DNA of 64,000 nt. Source: CAVTWH01 sp963850915. GTDB lineage: Bacteria > Actinomycetota > Actinomycetes > Mycobacteriales > Micromonosporaceae. Below the pieces are notes generated by a model. It had not been told where the DNA came from, ran no database searches, and saw only the letters and a list, made by a program, of their open reading frames with translations. The stretch's first letter is position 1. The number at the start of each line of letters is the position of its first letter. Made by a program: the position numbers and the translations under genes. The DNA lies in assembly GCA_963850915.1 (NCBI GenBank), contig CAWKND010000004.1, positions 1,054,001-1,118,000 on the forward strand, read 5' to 3'. Positions 1-8,471 of this stretch are shown here, in pieces.

Positions 1-2177
1 CGGTGGCCGCCACGGCCGTCGCCGCGGTCGGCCTGGAGTACCAGCTGCAGCGCGAGGTGGCCGAGACCGACGCGCTGCACGAGCGCGGCGGCAAAGCGGG
101 CGCCTCGCTGGTCACCGCCGCCCGCGAGCAGACCGACCTGGCGGTCGCCGACTTCCTCGCGGCCAGCGGCGCCGCCGGCCGGCTCAGCCCGGCGATGCGG
201 CCGCTGCTCACCTCGGCCCACGACCAGCTCTCCGCGCTCGCCTCGATCCGCGCACAGGTCGCCCTGCTCGGCGCCGACCAGCTCTCCGCGCCGTCGTACG
301 CGCCGATGACCAGCACGCTGATCGCGATCGCCGACGCGCTACCGCAGCAGATCTCGGACGCGGTACTGGCGGCGAAGGCGCGTGCCCTGGTGGCCCTGGT
401 CGCCGACGAGCAGCTCGGGGCGCAGCAGCTGGACCTGCTACACGGCGTGTTCCTGCACGGGTCGTACGCGAACGGGCAACTGACCGCGCTGGCCGGCCTG
501 GTGGGCCAGCAACAGGAGCGGCACGCCGAGTACGACCGCAACGCCAGCCTGGCCCAGCGCAACGCGTACCAGCAGATCTGGCTCGGCGAGGACGGCAGCG
601 CGGCCGGCAAGATGCTCGGCGCCGCGCTGGCCAGCCCGGCACAGCTGACCGCCGACCCGGAGGTCTGGTACATCGCGCAGAGCAACGCGCTGCGGGAGAT
701 GCACCAGCTGCAGGCCAGCCTGAGCCGCGACCTCGACCTGGCCGCCCGCTCCCAGCAGTCCATCGCACAGACCAAGGCACTGGTCACGGCGCTGTCCACG
801 GTCGGCCTGCTGGTCCTGTCCCTGGGTACCGCCCTGATGCTGGCGGTACGCACCAGCCGCCGGCTGCGCCGGCTGCGCGCCGCCGCCCTCGGGGTGGCCC
901 AGATCGAGCTGCCCGAAGCCATCGCCACCCTCACCGCGGCCGCGGACATACCGGCCATCCGCAGCGCCATGCGGACAGCCAGCGGCCGGGTCGAGCAGTT
1001 CGCGGTACCCGGTGCCGACGAGATCACCGAGGTCGGCCAGGCACTCGGTCACGTACACCGGCAGGCGCTGCGGCTCGCCGCCGACCAGGCCGCCCTGCGC
1101 ATCGACGTGGCGGCGCTGTTCGTCGCGCTGTCCCGGCGCGGGCAGACCCTGATCCAGCGCCAGTTGCAGGCGATCGACGACTTCGAGCGGGGGGAGACCG
1201 ATCCGCACCGGCTGTCCCGGCTGTTCGGCATCGACCACCTGGCCGCCCGGATGCGGCGCAACGAGGAGAACCTGCTGGTACTCGCGGGCGGCGAACCGGG
1301 CCGGCGGATCACCGCCACCGTCCCGCTCGTCGACCTGGTACGCGCCGCCGCCGCCGAGATCGAGGACTACGACCGCATCGACCCGGTCGGCCTCGCCGAG
1401 GTGGGTATCGCCGCCCCGGCCGCCCGTGACCTCATCCACCTGCTCGCCGAGCTGCTGGAGAACGCCACCTACTTCTCCCCGCCGAACAGCCGGGTACGGG
1501 TCACCGGCCGGCGCGACGTCGACGGTCTGGGCATTTCCGTGTACGACGAGGGCATCGGCCTGTCCCCGGAGCAGCTCGACGAGGTGAACCGGCGACTCGC
1601 CGGCCCGACCCAGCTGACCGCCGAACTGGCCGGCACGATGGGACTGCTGGTCGTCTCCCGGCTGGCTGCCCGGCACGCCATCGGGGTGGCGCTGCACAGC
1701 GCACAGCGCGGTGGCACAGTGGCCGTGGTGCAGGTACCCAACGCGCTGCTGGCCACGGCACCGAGCATCACCGAGCACACCGCCGCCATGCTCCGCCGTA
1801 ACGTCCGGCCCGGTGAGGTTGTCGAGGGCGAGGTACTGCCGCCGACGCAGGAGCTGCCGGTCCTGGTACCACGGCCGGCGGTGACCGCGGGGCCGCTGCC
1901 GGAGCCGCCCGCGGAGCCCGCCGCGCCGCCCGGTGGTACCCCCGGGTATCTTCCCCAGCGGCGCCCCGGCGGCCTGCTCCTCGACGACGGCACCGGCACC
2001 GCCGAAGCCGACGGCGGGCAGCGACCACCCGACCCCGAGCTGATCCGCGCCCGCCTCGCCGGCCTGGCCAGCGGCATGGCGGCCGCGGCCCGGCACACCC
2101 GGGGCGGCACCGTACCCCCCGCACCGTGGCTGACCCCCGACCCCGACCCCACCCCGAACCAGGACGGAGCACGATGA
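1..2177 (+). CDS. Nitrate/nitrite-sensing-type sensor histidine kinase (5' end cut by window)
   Basis: The reading frame is open from the first bases, so the start and probably the first membrane segment lie outside the window. About 250 residues look like an extracellular helical NIT-type sensor domain. A membrane helix (about residues 258-282) and a HAMP-like segment rich in Arg follow. A helical region holding RRNEENLLVLAGG comes next, then an ATPase domain with the N box LLAELLENATYFSPP, the G1 box VYDEGIGLSP and the G2-like GTMGLLVVSR. The last 110 residues are a Pro-rich tail. This is the domain order of CvnA-type kinases of actinobacterial conservons. These kinases often lack a normal phospho-acceptor His box, and none is obvious here. 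The stop codon overlaps the next start as ATGA, so the roadblock gene is translationally coupled. The ligand is not visible. Confidence 0.88.
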   Translation, partial: VAATAVAAVGLEYQLQREVAETDALHERGGKAGASLVTAAREQTDLAVADFLAASGAAGRLSPAMRPLLTSAHDQLSALASIRAQVALLGADQLSAPSYAPMTSTLIAIADALPQQISDAVLAAKARALVALVADEQLGAQQLDLLHGVFLHGSYANGQLTALAGLVGQQQERHAEYDRNASLAQRNAYQQIWLGEDGSAAGKMLGAALASPAQLTADPEVWYIAQSNALREMHQLQASLSRDLDLAARSQQSIAQTKALVTALSTVGLLVLSLGTALMLAVRTSRRLRRLRAAALGVAQIELPEAIATLTAAADIPAIRSAMRTASGRVEQFAVPGADEITEVGQALGHVHRQALRLAADQAALRIDVAALFVALSRRGQTLIQRQLQAIDDFERGETDPHRLSRLFGIDHLAARMRRNEENLLVLAGGEPGRRITATVPLVDLVRAAAAEIEDYDRIDPVGLAEVGIAAPAARDLIHLLAELLENATYFSPPNSRVRVTGRRDVDGLGISVYDEGIGLSPEQLDEVNRRLAGPTQLTAELAGTMGLLVVSRLAARHAIGVALHSAQRGGTVAVVQVPNALLATAPSITEHTAAMLRRNVRPGEVVEGEVLPPTQELPVLVPRPAVTAGPLPEPPAEPAAPPGGTPGYLPQRRPGGLLLDDGTGTAEADGGQRPPDPELIRARLAGLASGMAAAARHTRGGTVPPAPWLTPDPDPTPNQDGAR

Positions 2178-2596
2178 GTCTGCCGCCCGACCCCTCGACC
2201 GACACCGACGGCGGCCTGGACTGGCTGCTGTCCTCGTTCGTCCGGCGCGTACCCGACGTGGCGCACGCGATCGCCGTCTCCGTCGACGGGCTGACCCTGG
2301 CCACCTCGGCGGGGCTGCCCAAGGACCGCTCCGATCACCTCTCCGCCATCACCAGCGGGCTGGCCAGCCTCACCATCGGCGCCGCCAAGGTGCTCGCCGC
2401 CGGCCGGGTCCGGCAGACCGTGGTGGACATGGACGGCGGCATCCTGCTGGTGATGTCGGTCGGCGACCGGGCGCAGCTGGCCGTACTCGGCGCGGCCGGC
2501 TGTGACCTGGCCCAGGTCGGGTACGAGGCGGCGCTGCTGGCGCACCGGGTGGCTACCGCGCTGGAGCCCGGCGCACGGGTCGCCGGACAGCTGTGA
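2174..2596 (+). CDS. Roadblock/LC7 domain protein (CvnB-like)
   Basis: This 140-residue protein is a roadblock/LC7 fold: GLDWLLSSFVRRVPDVAHAI, then AVSVDGLTLATSAGL, DHLSAITSGLASL and a final strand ending in AVLGA. In conservons such proteins pair with the membrane histidine kinase and a small GTPase. The ATG overlaps the kinase stop by 4 bp, which decides the start over an upstream in-frame ATG at 2126 that would run deep into the kinase gene. The usual DUF742 and GTPase genes do not follow. A TAXI-family lipoprotein gene follows instead, joined by another 4-bp overlap (GTGA). Confidence 0.9.
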   Translation: MSLPPDPSTDTDGGLDWLLSSFVRRVPDVAHAIAVSVDGLTLATSAGLPKDRSDHLSAITSGLASLTIGAAKVLAAGRVRQTVVDMDGGILLVMSVGDRAQLAVLGAAGCDLAQVGYEAALLAHRVATALEPGARVAGQL

Positions 2597-3582
2597 ACCG
2601 GCGCGCGGCACTGCGCCTGGCTGCCCGGCTGGGGCCTGGTGCCGCGCTCGCCGCGCTGGCCACCGGCTGCGGCCAGGTCACCGACCCGACGGCCGGCCGG
2701 TACCACCACGGCGAGCTGACCATCGGTACCGGCAACACGACCGGCGTGTTCTACGAGATCGGTGCCGGCTACGCCGACCTGATCTCCCGCAATCTGCCCG
2801 GCTACCAGGCGGTGGGGGCGCCGACCGCGGGCTCGGTTGACAACCTGGACCGGCTGGGCCGCGGCGACGTGGACATCGCGCTGGTCTTCGCCGACAACGC
2901 CGCCGACGCGTTCACCGGTACCGGCGTGTTCGCCGGCAAGCCGGTACCGATCCGCGCGCTGGCCCGCATCTACAGCAACGACCTGCATGTCGTGGTGCGT
3001 ACCGACGTGCACGTCACCGAGGTCGCCCAGCTGCGTGGCCACAAGGTGTCCGTCGGGCCGAGCAACTCGGGTACCGCCGTGGTGGCCGACCGGATCCTGG
3101 TCGCCGCCGGACTCGACCCGGCCAAGGACCTCACCGCGGTCAACGACTCGCTGCCCGAGGCGACCGCGGCGCTCGCTGCCGGCGGGATCGACGCGCTCTT
3201 CTGGTCCGGCGGGCTGCCCACGCCCGGCATCAGCGACCTGTTCCAGAAGGCCGGCGCACTGGTCCGCTTCCTCCCGATCGACACGCTGCTACCGGCCCTG
3301 CAGCAGCGTTACGGCGCCGACGTGTACGCCCGCGCGGTGATCCCGGCCGACACCTACGGCGCCGGCAAGGACGCGCCCACCATCGCCCAGCCGAACATGA
3401 TCGTGGTCCGCCCCGACCTGCCGGAGGAGCTGACCTTCCAGCTGACCCAGCTGCTCTTCGCGCACCAGGCCGAGTTGGTGGCGATCCACACCGCGGCCGC
3501 CGCGATCAACCGTGCCGACGGGCCGAAGACCGCCCCGGTGGCGCTGGCCGACGGCGCGGCGCGGTACTACCAAACCGGGTGA
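2593..3582 (+). CDS. TAXI-family solute-binding lipoprotein
   Basis: The 329-residue product begins MNRRAALRL, then a hydrophobic stretch and a lipobox LATGC near residue 27, so it is probably an exported lipoprotein. The mature part has the TAXI pattern: LTIGTGNTTGVFYEIGAGYA near the N-terminus, a GSVDNLDRLGRGDVDIALV block, then VSVGPSNSGTAVVADRIL and IDALFWSGGLPTP. TAXI proteins are the binding subunits of TRAP transporters, but no fused 4TM/12TM permease gene is nearby. The GTG start overlaps the roadblock stop (GTGA). Being coupled to a sensor kinase suggests it may present a ligand to the kinase outside the membrane; that is inference. Confidence 0.88.
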   Translation: MNRRAALRLAARLGPGAALAALATGCGQVTDPTAGRYHHGELTIGTGNTTGVFYEIGAGYADLISRNLPGYQAVGAPTAGSVDNLDRLGRGDVDIALVFADNAADAFTGTGVFAGKPVPIRALARIYSNDLHVVVRTDVHVTEVAQLRGHKVSVGPSNSGTAVVADRILVAAGLDPAKDLTAVNDSLPEATAALAAGGIDALFWSGGLPTPGISDLFQKAGALVRFLPIDTLLPALQQRYGADVYARAVIPADTYGAGKDAPTIAQPNMIVVRPDLPEELTFQLTQLLFAHQAELVAIHTAAAAINRADGPKTAPVALADGAARYYQTG

Positions 3583-4734
3583 GCTGTTCCTACGCTGTGC
3601 CGGTGACGTACCCCCCGGTTGGGCGCCTGCCCTTCGTCCTGGTCCTGGTTGCCGCCCTGGCCGGCTGTACCGCGACGCATCCGCCCGCTGCCTTCTCCTC
3701 TTCCTCCGCTTCGCCGCTTGCGTCGGCTTCGCCTGCTGTCTCGGCTTCGGCCGGGCGGGATATCACGCTCGCGGTCGCGGGGGACGTGCACTTCGTGGGG
3801 CGTACCGCGACCCTGCTGGACAACCCGGCCACCGCGTTCGGGTCGATCACCAGCGTGCTCAGCGGCACCGACCTGACCGTCCTCAACCTGGAGACGGCGA
3901 TCACCACGCGCGGGACGGAGCAGCCCAAGGAGTACCACTTCCGGGCGCCGGCCACCGCCTTCGACGCGCTGCGCGCCGCCGGGGTGGACGCGGTGACCAT
4001 GGCCAACAACCACGTGCTCGACTACGGCCAGGTCGGGCTGGCCGACACGCTGGCCGCCGTACAGGCCGCCAACTTCCCGTACTTCGGGATCGGGGTGAAC
4101 GCCGACGCCGCATGGGCGCCACGGATCATGACGGTGGCCGGTACCCGGTTCGCCTTCATCGGCGTCTCCCAGGTACACGACCTGGCCTCCAGCTGGGTCG
4201 CGACCGACACCCGGCCGGGCGAGGCCAACGCCATCGACGAGACCCGGACCCTGGCCGCGATCCGGGCGGCCCGCTCACAGGCCGACGTGGTCGTCGTCTT
4301 CATGCACTGGGGTACCGAGGGCAACGGCTGCCCGAACGCTGAGCAGAAGTCGCTGGCCACCAAGATGGCGGGTGCCGGTGCCAACATCATTCTCGGCGCG
4401 CACGCCCACGTGCTGCAGGGCTCCGGCTGGCTCGGGAGCACGTATGTGGCGTACGGGATGGGCAACTTCCTCTGGTACGGAACCTCCCACAGTACGCAGA
4501 CTGGGGTATTGCGCCTCACCCTGCACCCGGGCGCCTTCTCTCCTGGCTGCTGGCGCTGGCGCTGGTTCGGGAGCTGGCGTTGCGCCGTTGAGTGCTGAGT
4601 TCCTGCCGGCCGTGGTGTCGGGGACCGGCCAGCCGGTACTGCTGACCGGCAGCGCCAAGACGACAGCCGAGCAGAAGTACGCCGACCTGCGTGGCTGTAC
4701 CGGCCTCACCGCCGTACCCACGCCCGCCGGCTGA
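3579..4734 (+). pseudogene. CapA-family lipoprotein, frameshifted near the C-terminus
   Basis: The first frame reads a lipoprotein signal (VLVLVAALAGC), a Ser/Ala linker and a CapA (poly-gamma-glutamate synthesis-type) metallophosphatase-like domain: LAVAGDVHFVG, VLNLETAIT, VTMANNHVLDYG, VVVVFMHWGTE, ILGAHAHVLQG and YGMGNFLW. In this frame it ends at 4598 with an unrelated Trp/Arg-rich tail. The expected family tail (AEFLPAVVSG, then LRGCTGLTAVP) is in the next frame and stops at 4734. The shift lies at about 4530-4590 inside a GCT/GGC-rich stretch that reads as an Ala-Gly linker in the second frame. The GTG start overlaps the TAXI stop; GTG at 3597 or 3603 are alternatives. A sequence error in the repeat is as likely as real inactivation. 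Confidence 0.8.
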
Positions 4735-4855
4735 CCGCCGCCGGTCCTGCTTGTGGCGTCCTGGTGCCGGCTGTCGGGTTCGGCGCCGCTGCCGTGGTCG
4801 GGCTGCCCGTCCCCGCCACCGGGCGGTGCACCGCGGCGCGTCGGGGGTATCCGGT

Positions 4856-4885
4856 TTGGCAGGCGGTGCGGTGCTGGGCTAGAGT
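4856..4885 (+). promoter_or_regulatory. Promoter of the tRNA operon
   Basis: TTGGCA (4856-4861), an 18-bp gap and TAGAGT (4880-4885) form a sigma-70-type promoter, with a start expected about 26 bp before tRNA-Gly. There is no other promoter-like pair before the three closely spaced tRNA genes. Confidence 0.6.
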
Positions 4886-4917
4886 TCTGATCCGTCGCCC
4901 GGTACGCCTGGCGATGT

Positions 4918-4990
4918 GCGGACGTAGCGCAGCTGGTAGCGCATCACCTTGCCAAGGTGAGGGTCGCGGGTTCGAATCCCGTCGTCCGCT
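4918..4990 (+). tRNA. tRNA-Gly (GCC anticodon)
   Basis: A full cloverleaf can be drawn: acceptor GCGGACG pairs with CGTCCGC, the anticodon loop is TTGCCAA, and the T loop is TTCGAAT. CCA is not encoded. It is the first of three tRNAs separated by 13-21 bp. Confidence 0.95.
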
Positions 4991-5011
4991 CGGTGGGCCC
5001 AACGGCATCAC

Positions 5012-5082
5012 GGTGGAGTGGCCGAGAGGCGAGGCAACGGCCTGCAAAGCCGTGTACACGGGTTCAAATCCCGTCTCCACCT
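5012..5082 (+). tRNA. tRNA-Cys (GCA anticodon)
   Basis: Acceptor GGTGGAG pairs with CTCCACC, the anticodon loop is CTGCAAA, and the T loop is TTCAAAT. It is 71 nt long and CCA is not encoded. It is the middle gene of the tRNA operon. Confidence 0.95.
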
Positions 5083-5095
5083 CTAGCAAGTTCCC

Positions 5096-5170
5096 GGGCG
5101 ATTAGCTCAGCGGGAGAGCGCTTCCCTGACACGGAAGAGGTCACTGGTTCAATCCCAGTATCGCCCACCA
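5096..5170 (+). tRNA. tRNA-Val (GAC anticodon), integration target
   Basis: Acceptor GGGCGAT pairs with ATCGCCC, the anticodon loop is CTGACAC, and CCA is encoded (5168-5170). The 45 bp from the anticodon loop to CCA recur at 9852-9896 and 18242-18286, so this gene has served as the attachment site of integrating elements. The 5' half exists only here, so this is the working gene. Confidence 0.95.
5126..5170 (+). repeat. att copy 1 (3' half of tRNA-Val)
   Basis: This 45-bp direct-repeat unit runs from CTGACACGG to the CCA end. Copies 2 and 3 match at 44 and 43 of 45 positions. It is the tRNA-side boundary of the inserted DNA. Confidence 0.88.
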
Positions 5171-5187
5171 AAGAAACCCCAGCTAGA

Positions 5188-5221
5188 GGCCGGTTTCCTC
5201 TCATCGTGAGCCGGCCGTTTT
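5188..5221 (+). terminator. Terminator of the tRNA operon
   Basis: GGCCGG (5188-5193) pairs with CCGGCC (5211-5216) across a 17-nt loop and is followed by GTTTT. It lies 18 bp after the tRNA-Val CCA. Confidence 0.55.
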
Positions 5222-5260
5222 GCTTCTCATGATCGCTGCCGGGAGCGGTTTGGGAGCAGA

Positions 5261-5740
5261 TCATGAAAGCCCCTGTCCCAACTCCGCCTGCCGCGCCGCG
5301 AGCAGACGATCAAGCATGGCCACGGATGAGCCGGCCGTCATCGCCCACCGAGCGTCGAGGGCCGCCTGCCACGCCTCGGTAAGCCCGGTTAGCAGACGCT
5401 CGGTCATCGCCGCCGTGATGTGGGAGTAGCGGGCCGCCACCGAGCCGTCGCTGTGGCCCGTCTGCTCATCCATCAACTTGTGAGATGTGCCCAGCTCATC
5501 CATGAGCGTCTTTGTACGTGTGGCGTAGGCCGTGCGGCGTCAGCCCCGGCGCGATCGGCACCCAGCAGGCGTCGGCTCTGGCCGCCGCGTTGCGTCCCCG
5601 TACCGGAATCCCGAGCCAGGGCGACGCCTGCACCGGCACCGGCCCGCGACTGGCTGCCTTGGTCGGGTACCTCCCGGTGGCTGCCGGCTGGAACAGCCGG
5701 CCGTTGAAGTTGGTGCGCCGCCAGTGCGCCGCCAGGTCCC
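5261..5740 (-). pseudogene. Tyrosine recombinase (integrase) C-terminal remnant
   Basis: The minus strand reads HWRRTNFNGRLFQPA and later LTPHGLRHTYK in one frame, then MDELGTSHKLMDEQTGHSDG and VAARYSHIT in the next. These are the C-terminal catalytic boxes of phage-type integrases (R-H-x-Y, H and the Tyr nucleophile region). The frame changes near 5500, where the family would read on from RHTYK into TLMDELG. The N-terminal half is absent. Its position beside tRNA-Val fits an integrase that used this gene as target, but this copy cannot be active. Confidence 0.8.
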
Positions 5741-5744
5741 CGGT

Positions 5745-5880
5745 CGGCGCCCCCTTGCGGTAGCCCAGCTCACCAGCAGCCGCCTCGACGGCCTCCCGGG
5801 TGGCATCCGCGACCAGATCCGGATGCGCGAACACGTTCGACGCCTGGGTGATCCGGAACCCGGAGAAGCTGCGGCCCTGG
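5745..5880 (-). pseudogene. LacI-family HTH fragment fused to the integrase remnant
   Basis: In the same open frame as the upstream integrase piece, the minus strand reads QASNVFAHPDLVADATREAV and then EAAAGELGYRKG. This matches the second half of the LacI-family headpiece (V-S-x-V-F-N-x-P-D-L-V, TRERV, AAxELGY). No sugar-binding domain follows; the frame runs straight into integrase sequence. The likely cause is a deletion that joined two decayed genes. Confidence 0.6.
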
Positions 5881-5895
5881 ATACTCGGCTGACCG

Positions 5896-6357
5896 TCAGC
5901 CGAGGTAGTTGCCCAAAGCGTCGAGCAGCCCCCGGGTGCCGTGCTCACGGTTCGGCCCGTCGGCCCAGAACTGGTCGAAGAAGACGCCGTGCTCGACATG
6001 GGTGAACCGAGTGCCCTCGGCGATCGGCTCGAACTCCAGCGAGGCCACCGACGTCGACATGTGAGCCCCGTCGATCCACATGTCGTACGTCGTGACGATG
6101 CGGATGTGCTCGACGATATCGGTGTAGGTGGCCTCGTACCGCGACACCGGACCGTCGTGGAACTTTCCCTCGGCGACATCGCGGCCACCGACGCGGAAGT
6201 CGAAGGTCCACTCGCCGGGCTCCACGACGTCGCCGCCGCCCCACCAGGCCAACTTCTGCTGCTCCTCGGCGAACGCGCCCCAGACGCGCGCGACGGAAAC
6301 CGGGTAGCTGCGGGTCAGGGTGAACTCGGCGCGGGCGAGTCGGCGTTCGGTCGTCAT
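5896..6357 (-). CDS. SRPBCC (AHSA1-type) protein
   Basis: This 153-residue protein has the START/Bet v1-like pattern: FTLTRSYPVSVARVWGAFAE, LAWWGGG, a WTFDFRVGG block, then EFEPIAEGTRFTHVEHGVFF and the final helix GLLDALGNYL. AHSA1-type proteins bind small hydrophobic ligands, and the exact role is unknown. It is the last gene of a three-gene unit (ArsR, reductase, SRPBCC) with gaps of 3 and 9 bp, so it is co-transcribed and probably controlled by the ArsR protein. ArsR plus AHSA1-type pairs are common in actinobacteria. Confidence 0.85.
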   Translation of the reverse strand: MTTERRLARAEFTLTRSYPVSVARVWGAFAEEQQKLAWWGGGDVVEPGEWTFDFRVGGRDVAEGKFHDGPVSRYEATYTDIVEHIRIVTTYDMWIDGAHMSTSVASLEFEPIAEGTRFTHVEHGVFFDQFWADGPNREHGTRGLLDALGNYLG

Positions 6358-6366
6358 CGACGCGTC

Positions 6367-7071
6367 CTAACGGGTGAAGGTGACGTGGATCGTGCCGCTC
6401 TCGCCCACCTCCGTGGTCACCTTGTGGGTGAGGTCGAGACCGCCCAGATCGTCCCACAGCGGAGTTCCCCGGCCGAGGACGATCGGCGCGACCATGAGGT
6501 GCAAGTCGTCGACCAGGCCGGCGCGCAGGAAAGCGCGCGCGGTGCCGACGCCACCGCCGACGCGCACATCCAGACCACCCGCAGCATCGGTCGCCTCGGC
6601 GAGTACGTCCTCGAGTGCGCCGCTGCGGAAGTGGAACGTCGTCCCGCCCTCCATCGAGATCGACGGCCGCGGTACCACGCGGTACGGGTATCCACCCGGA
6701 GGGGCCGGTTTCGACCAGTCCTGGCGTCGCAGTGTGTTGGTGAGGACGTAGACCGGCGTGCCGAACGGCGGCCGATCACCCCACCAACCCTTCCATTCCG
6801 GGTCGCCGGGAAACGCGTGCAGCCCGAACATGGCCGCGCCCATGATCTCGGCTCCGACTCCCTCGAAGAACGCGGCGGTGTAGCGGTCGTCGACGCCGGT
6901 CGTGCCGGTGCCGCTGGTGTCGCCGAACACGTGCTCGCGGAACGTGCGGGTCGCAAGGTGGCCCGCCGCGAGACGCCCCCAGTCCTCGCCCATCGGATTG
7001 TCGGGGGAGTTGTCGGTCGCCGAGGTGAAGCCGTCCAGCGAGACGAACAAGTTGATGCGAACGCGGGTCAT
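6367..7071 (-). CDS. Dihydrofolate reductase-family (RibD C-terminal-like) protein
   Basis: The 234-residue product starts MTRVRINLFVSLDGFTSA, the typical first strand and loop of the RibD C-terminal/DHFR-like fold. It continues with VLTNTLRRQDW, the NADPH-region motif VRVGGGVGTARAFLRAGLVD and VAPIVLGRGTPLW. Such proteins are NADPH-dependent reductases of unassigned substrate. It is the middle gene of the ArsR operon, 3 bp after the regulator stop. Confidence 0.87.
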   Translation of the reverse strand: MTRVRINLFVSLDGFTSATDNSPDNPMGEDWGRLAAGHLATRTFREHVFGDTSGTGTTGVDDRYTAAFFEGVGAEIMGAAMFGLHAFPGDPEWKGWWGDRPPFGTPVYVLTNTLRRQDWSKPAPPGGYPYRVVPRPSISMEGGTTFHFRSGALEDVLAEATDAAGGLDVRVGGGVGTARAFLRAGLVDDLHLMVAPIVLGRGTPLWDDLGGLDLTHKVTTEVGESGTIHVTFTR

Positions 7072-7074
7072 ATT

Positions 7075-7413
7075 TCAGGTTCCCTTCGAAGCGGTGCGGG
7101 TCAGGTGGATTCCGAGCCGGTCGGCTTGCTGTTCTGCGGGGGTTCTTAGCTCGCCGAGCCACAGGTGCAGGACATCGAGCGCGCCCGGACGCAGGCTCAC
7201 AGTGCGAACGCGTCCGAGCTTGTGTGACGTCACCAGCCCGGCGTTCTCGAGGACGCGCAGATGCTGCATCAATGACGGCAACGCCATCGAGAACGGTGCC
7301 GCCAGCTCGGATACGACGGCCGGCGACTTCGCCAACCGCTCGACGATGGCTCGGCGCGTCGGATCCGCGAGAGCGCGGAGCAACGCGTCGAGTTCGCCGT
7401 AATACTTAGGCAC
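7075..7413 (-). CDS. ArsR-family repressor
   Basis: The 112-residue winged-helix protein reads LDALLRALADPTRRAIVERL, ELAAPFSMALPSLMQHLRVL and ENAGLVTSHKLGRVRTVSLR, all typical of ArsR proteins that lack metal-binding cysteines. The GTG start at 7413 is chosen because the conserved part begins at PKYYGELDALLRAL, and because a strong inverted repeat covers this point. An open frame runs further upstream but is Arg-rich and unlike the family. It is the first gene of the ArsR/reductase/SRPBCC operon and is probably autoregulated. Confidence 0.88.
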   Translation of the reverse strand: MPKYYGELDALLRALADPTRRAIVERLAKSPAVVSELAAPFSMALPSLMQHLRVLENAGLVTSHKLGRVRTVSLRPGALDVLHLWLGELRTPAEQQADRLGIHLTRTASKGT

Positions 7414-7424
7414 ATGCCTTAGTA
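7403..7424. promoter_or_regulatory. ArsR operator candidate
   Basis: Arms TACTTAGGCA (7403-7412) and TGCCTTAGTA (7415-7424) form a 22-bp inverted repeat with one mismatched pair and a 2-bp centre. It overlaps the ArsR start codon, a usual place for an ArsR-family autoregulatory site. Confidence 0.65.
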
Positions 7425-7529
7425 TCGTAGCGGCGTCGGGTTTGTCAACCGGTTCGATGATGTGGTGATGGGAACTGGTGCTCCGGCAAACCGCGCTTAT
7501 GGGACTTTTGCCAGCTCGGTGTCGCTCAG

Positions 7530-7935
<406 letters not shown>

Positions 7936-7936
7936 A

Positions 7937-8038
7937 CACCACGTCGAAGAACAGCTCCAGGAACGTGGTTTTCGCTGTCTCCTCGAGCCGGCGGTACAGC
8001 TCGCCTATTCCACTCGTCGTCGCCACTGGCCTGTCCAT
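7937..8038 (-). pseudogene. Low-temperature-requirement A (LtrA)-like N-terminal fragment
   Basis: From an ATG at 8038 (preceded by AGCAGG) the minus strand reads GELYRRLEETAKTTFLELFF and then DVV. This matches the first conserved block of LtrA-family membrane proteins (LELFFDLVFVFA). The match stops abruptly at the junction with the resolvase remnant, so only about 34 residues survive. Confidence 0.5.
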
Positions 8039-8258
8039 CCTGCTAGGTTTTAGGATAGGATCAGCGTTGAATGCCCTTTCGTGGGCATGGCCGTGCCCCG
8101 GGCCTCGCATCCAAGATCGTCTAGATGGATGTGTCACCCACGTCCTGATACCCGCCCCGTCACGGACGTCCTGAGACTCGACACCCGGTCGGGATCTGGC
8201 CGGGATCTGGCAGGGCGAATACTTTCCATACGTCTTCAAGGCGGCCCTGGCGGGCCGC

Positions 8259-8326
8259 GCGCGCTCGTCCCGGGGTCCGACGCCTTGCCGCTTCGCTCAC
8301 GGCGTCGGACCCCCGGGCCAGCGCGC
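8259..8326. repeat. Long inverted repeat (structured DNA/RNA)
   Basis: GGGGTCCGACGCC (8272-8284) pairs perfectly with 8301-8313 over a 16-nt loop. The outer arms GCGCGCT (8259-8265) and AGCGCGC (8320-8326) also pair, and most of the six bases between them can too. The result is an almost continuous 26-bp stem. No gene covers 8039-8471 convincingly and there is no T tract. A transfer or replication origin, or a non-coding RNA, is possible. Confidence 0.6.
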
Positions 8327-8471
8327 TACCTCCACCGGACATGACGAAGCCCAGCCTCGCCGGAGTCGGGAACGCTGGGCTACGCCGGCTGGCGCTCGTA
8401 CGCCACTATTCTGAGTGGATCGGTCGCCCATGCCAGAACCGATCGTCCTGGTTAGGCGGCGCCAGTCCGCG

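Noticed and set aside
438..2096. Long minus-strand open frame over the histidine kinase gene
   Set aside because: It is a shadow of the high-GC kinase gene; the sense strand has clear kinase motifs and the reverse product has none.
2593..3582. TAXI gene as part of a complete TRAP transporter
   Set aside because: No fused or split TRAP permease gene is present on either side.
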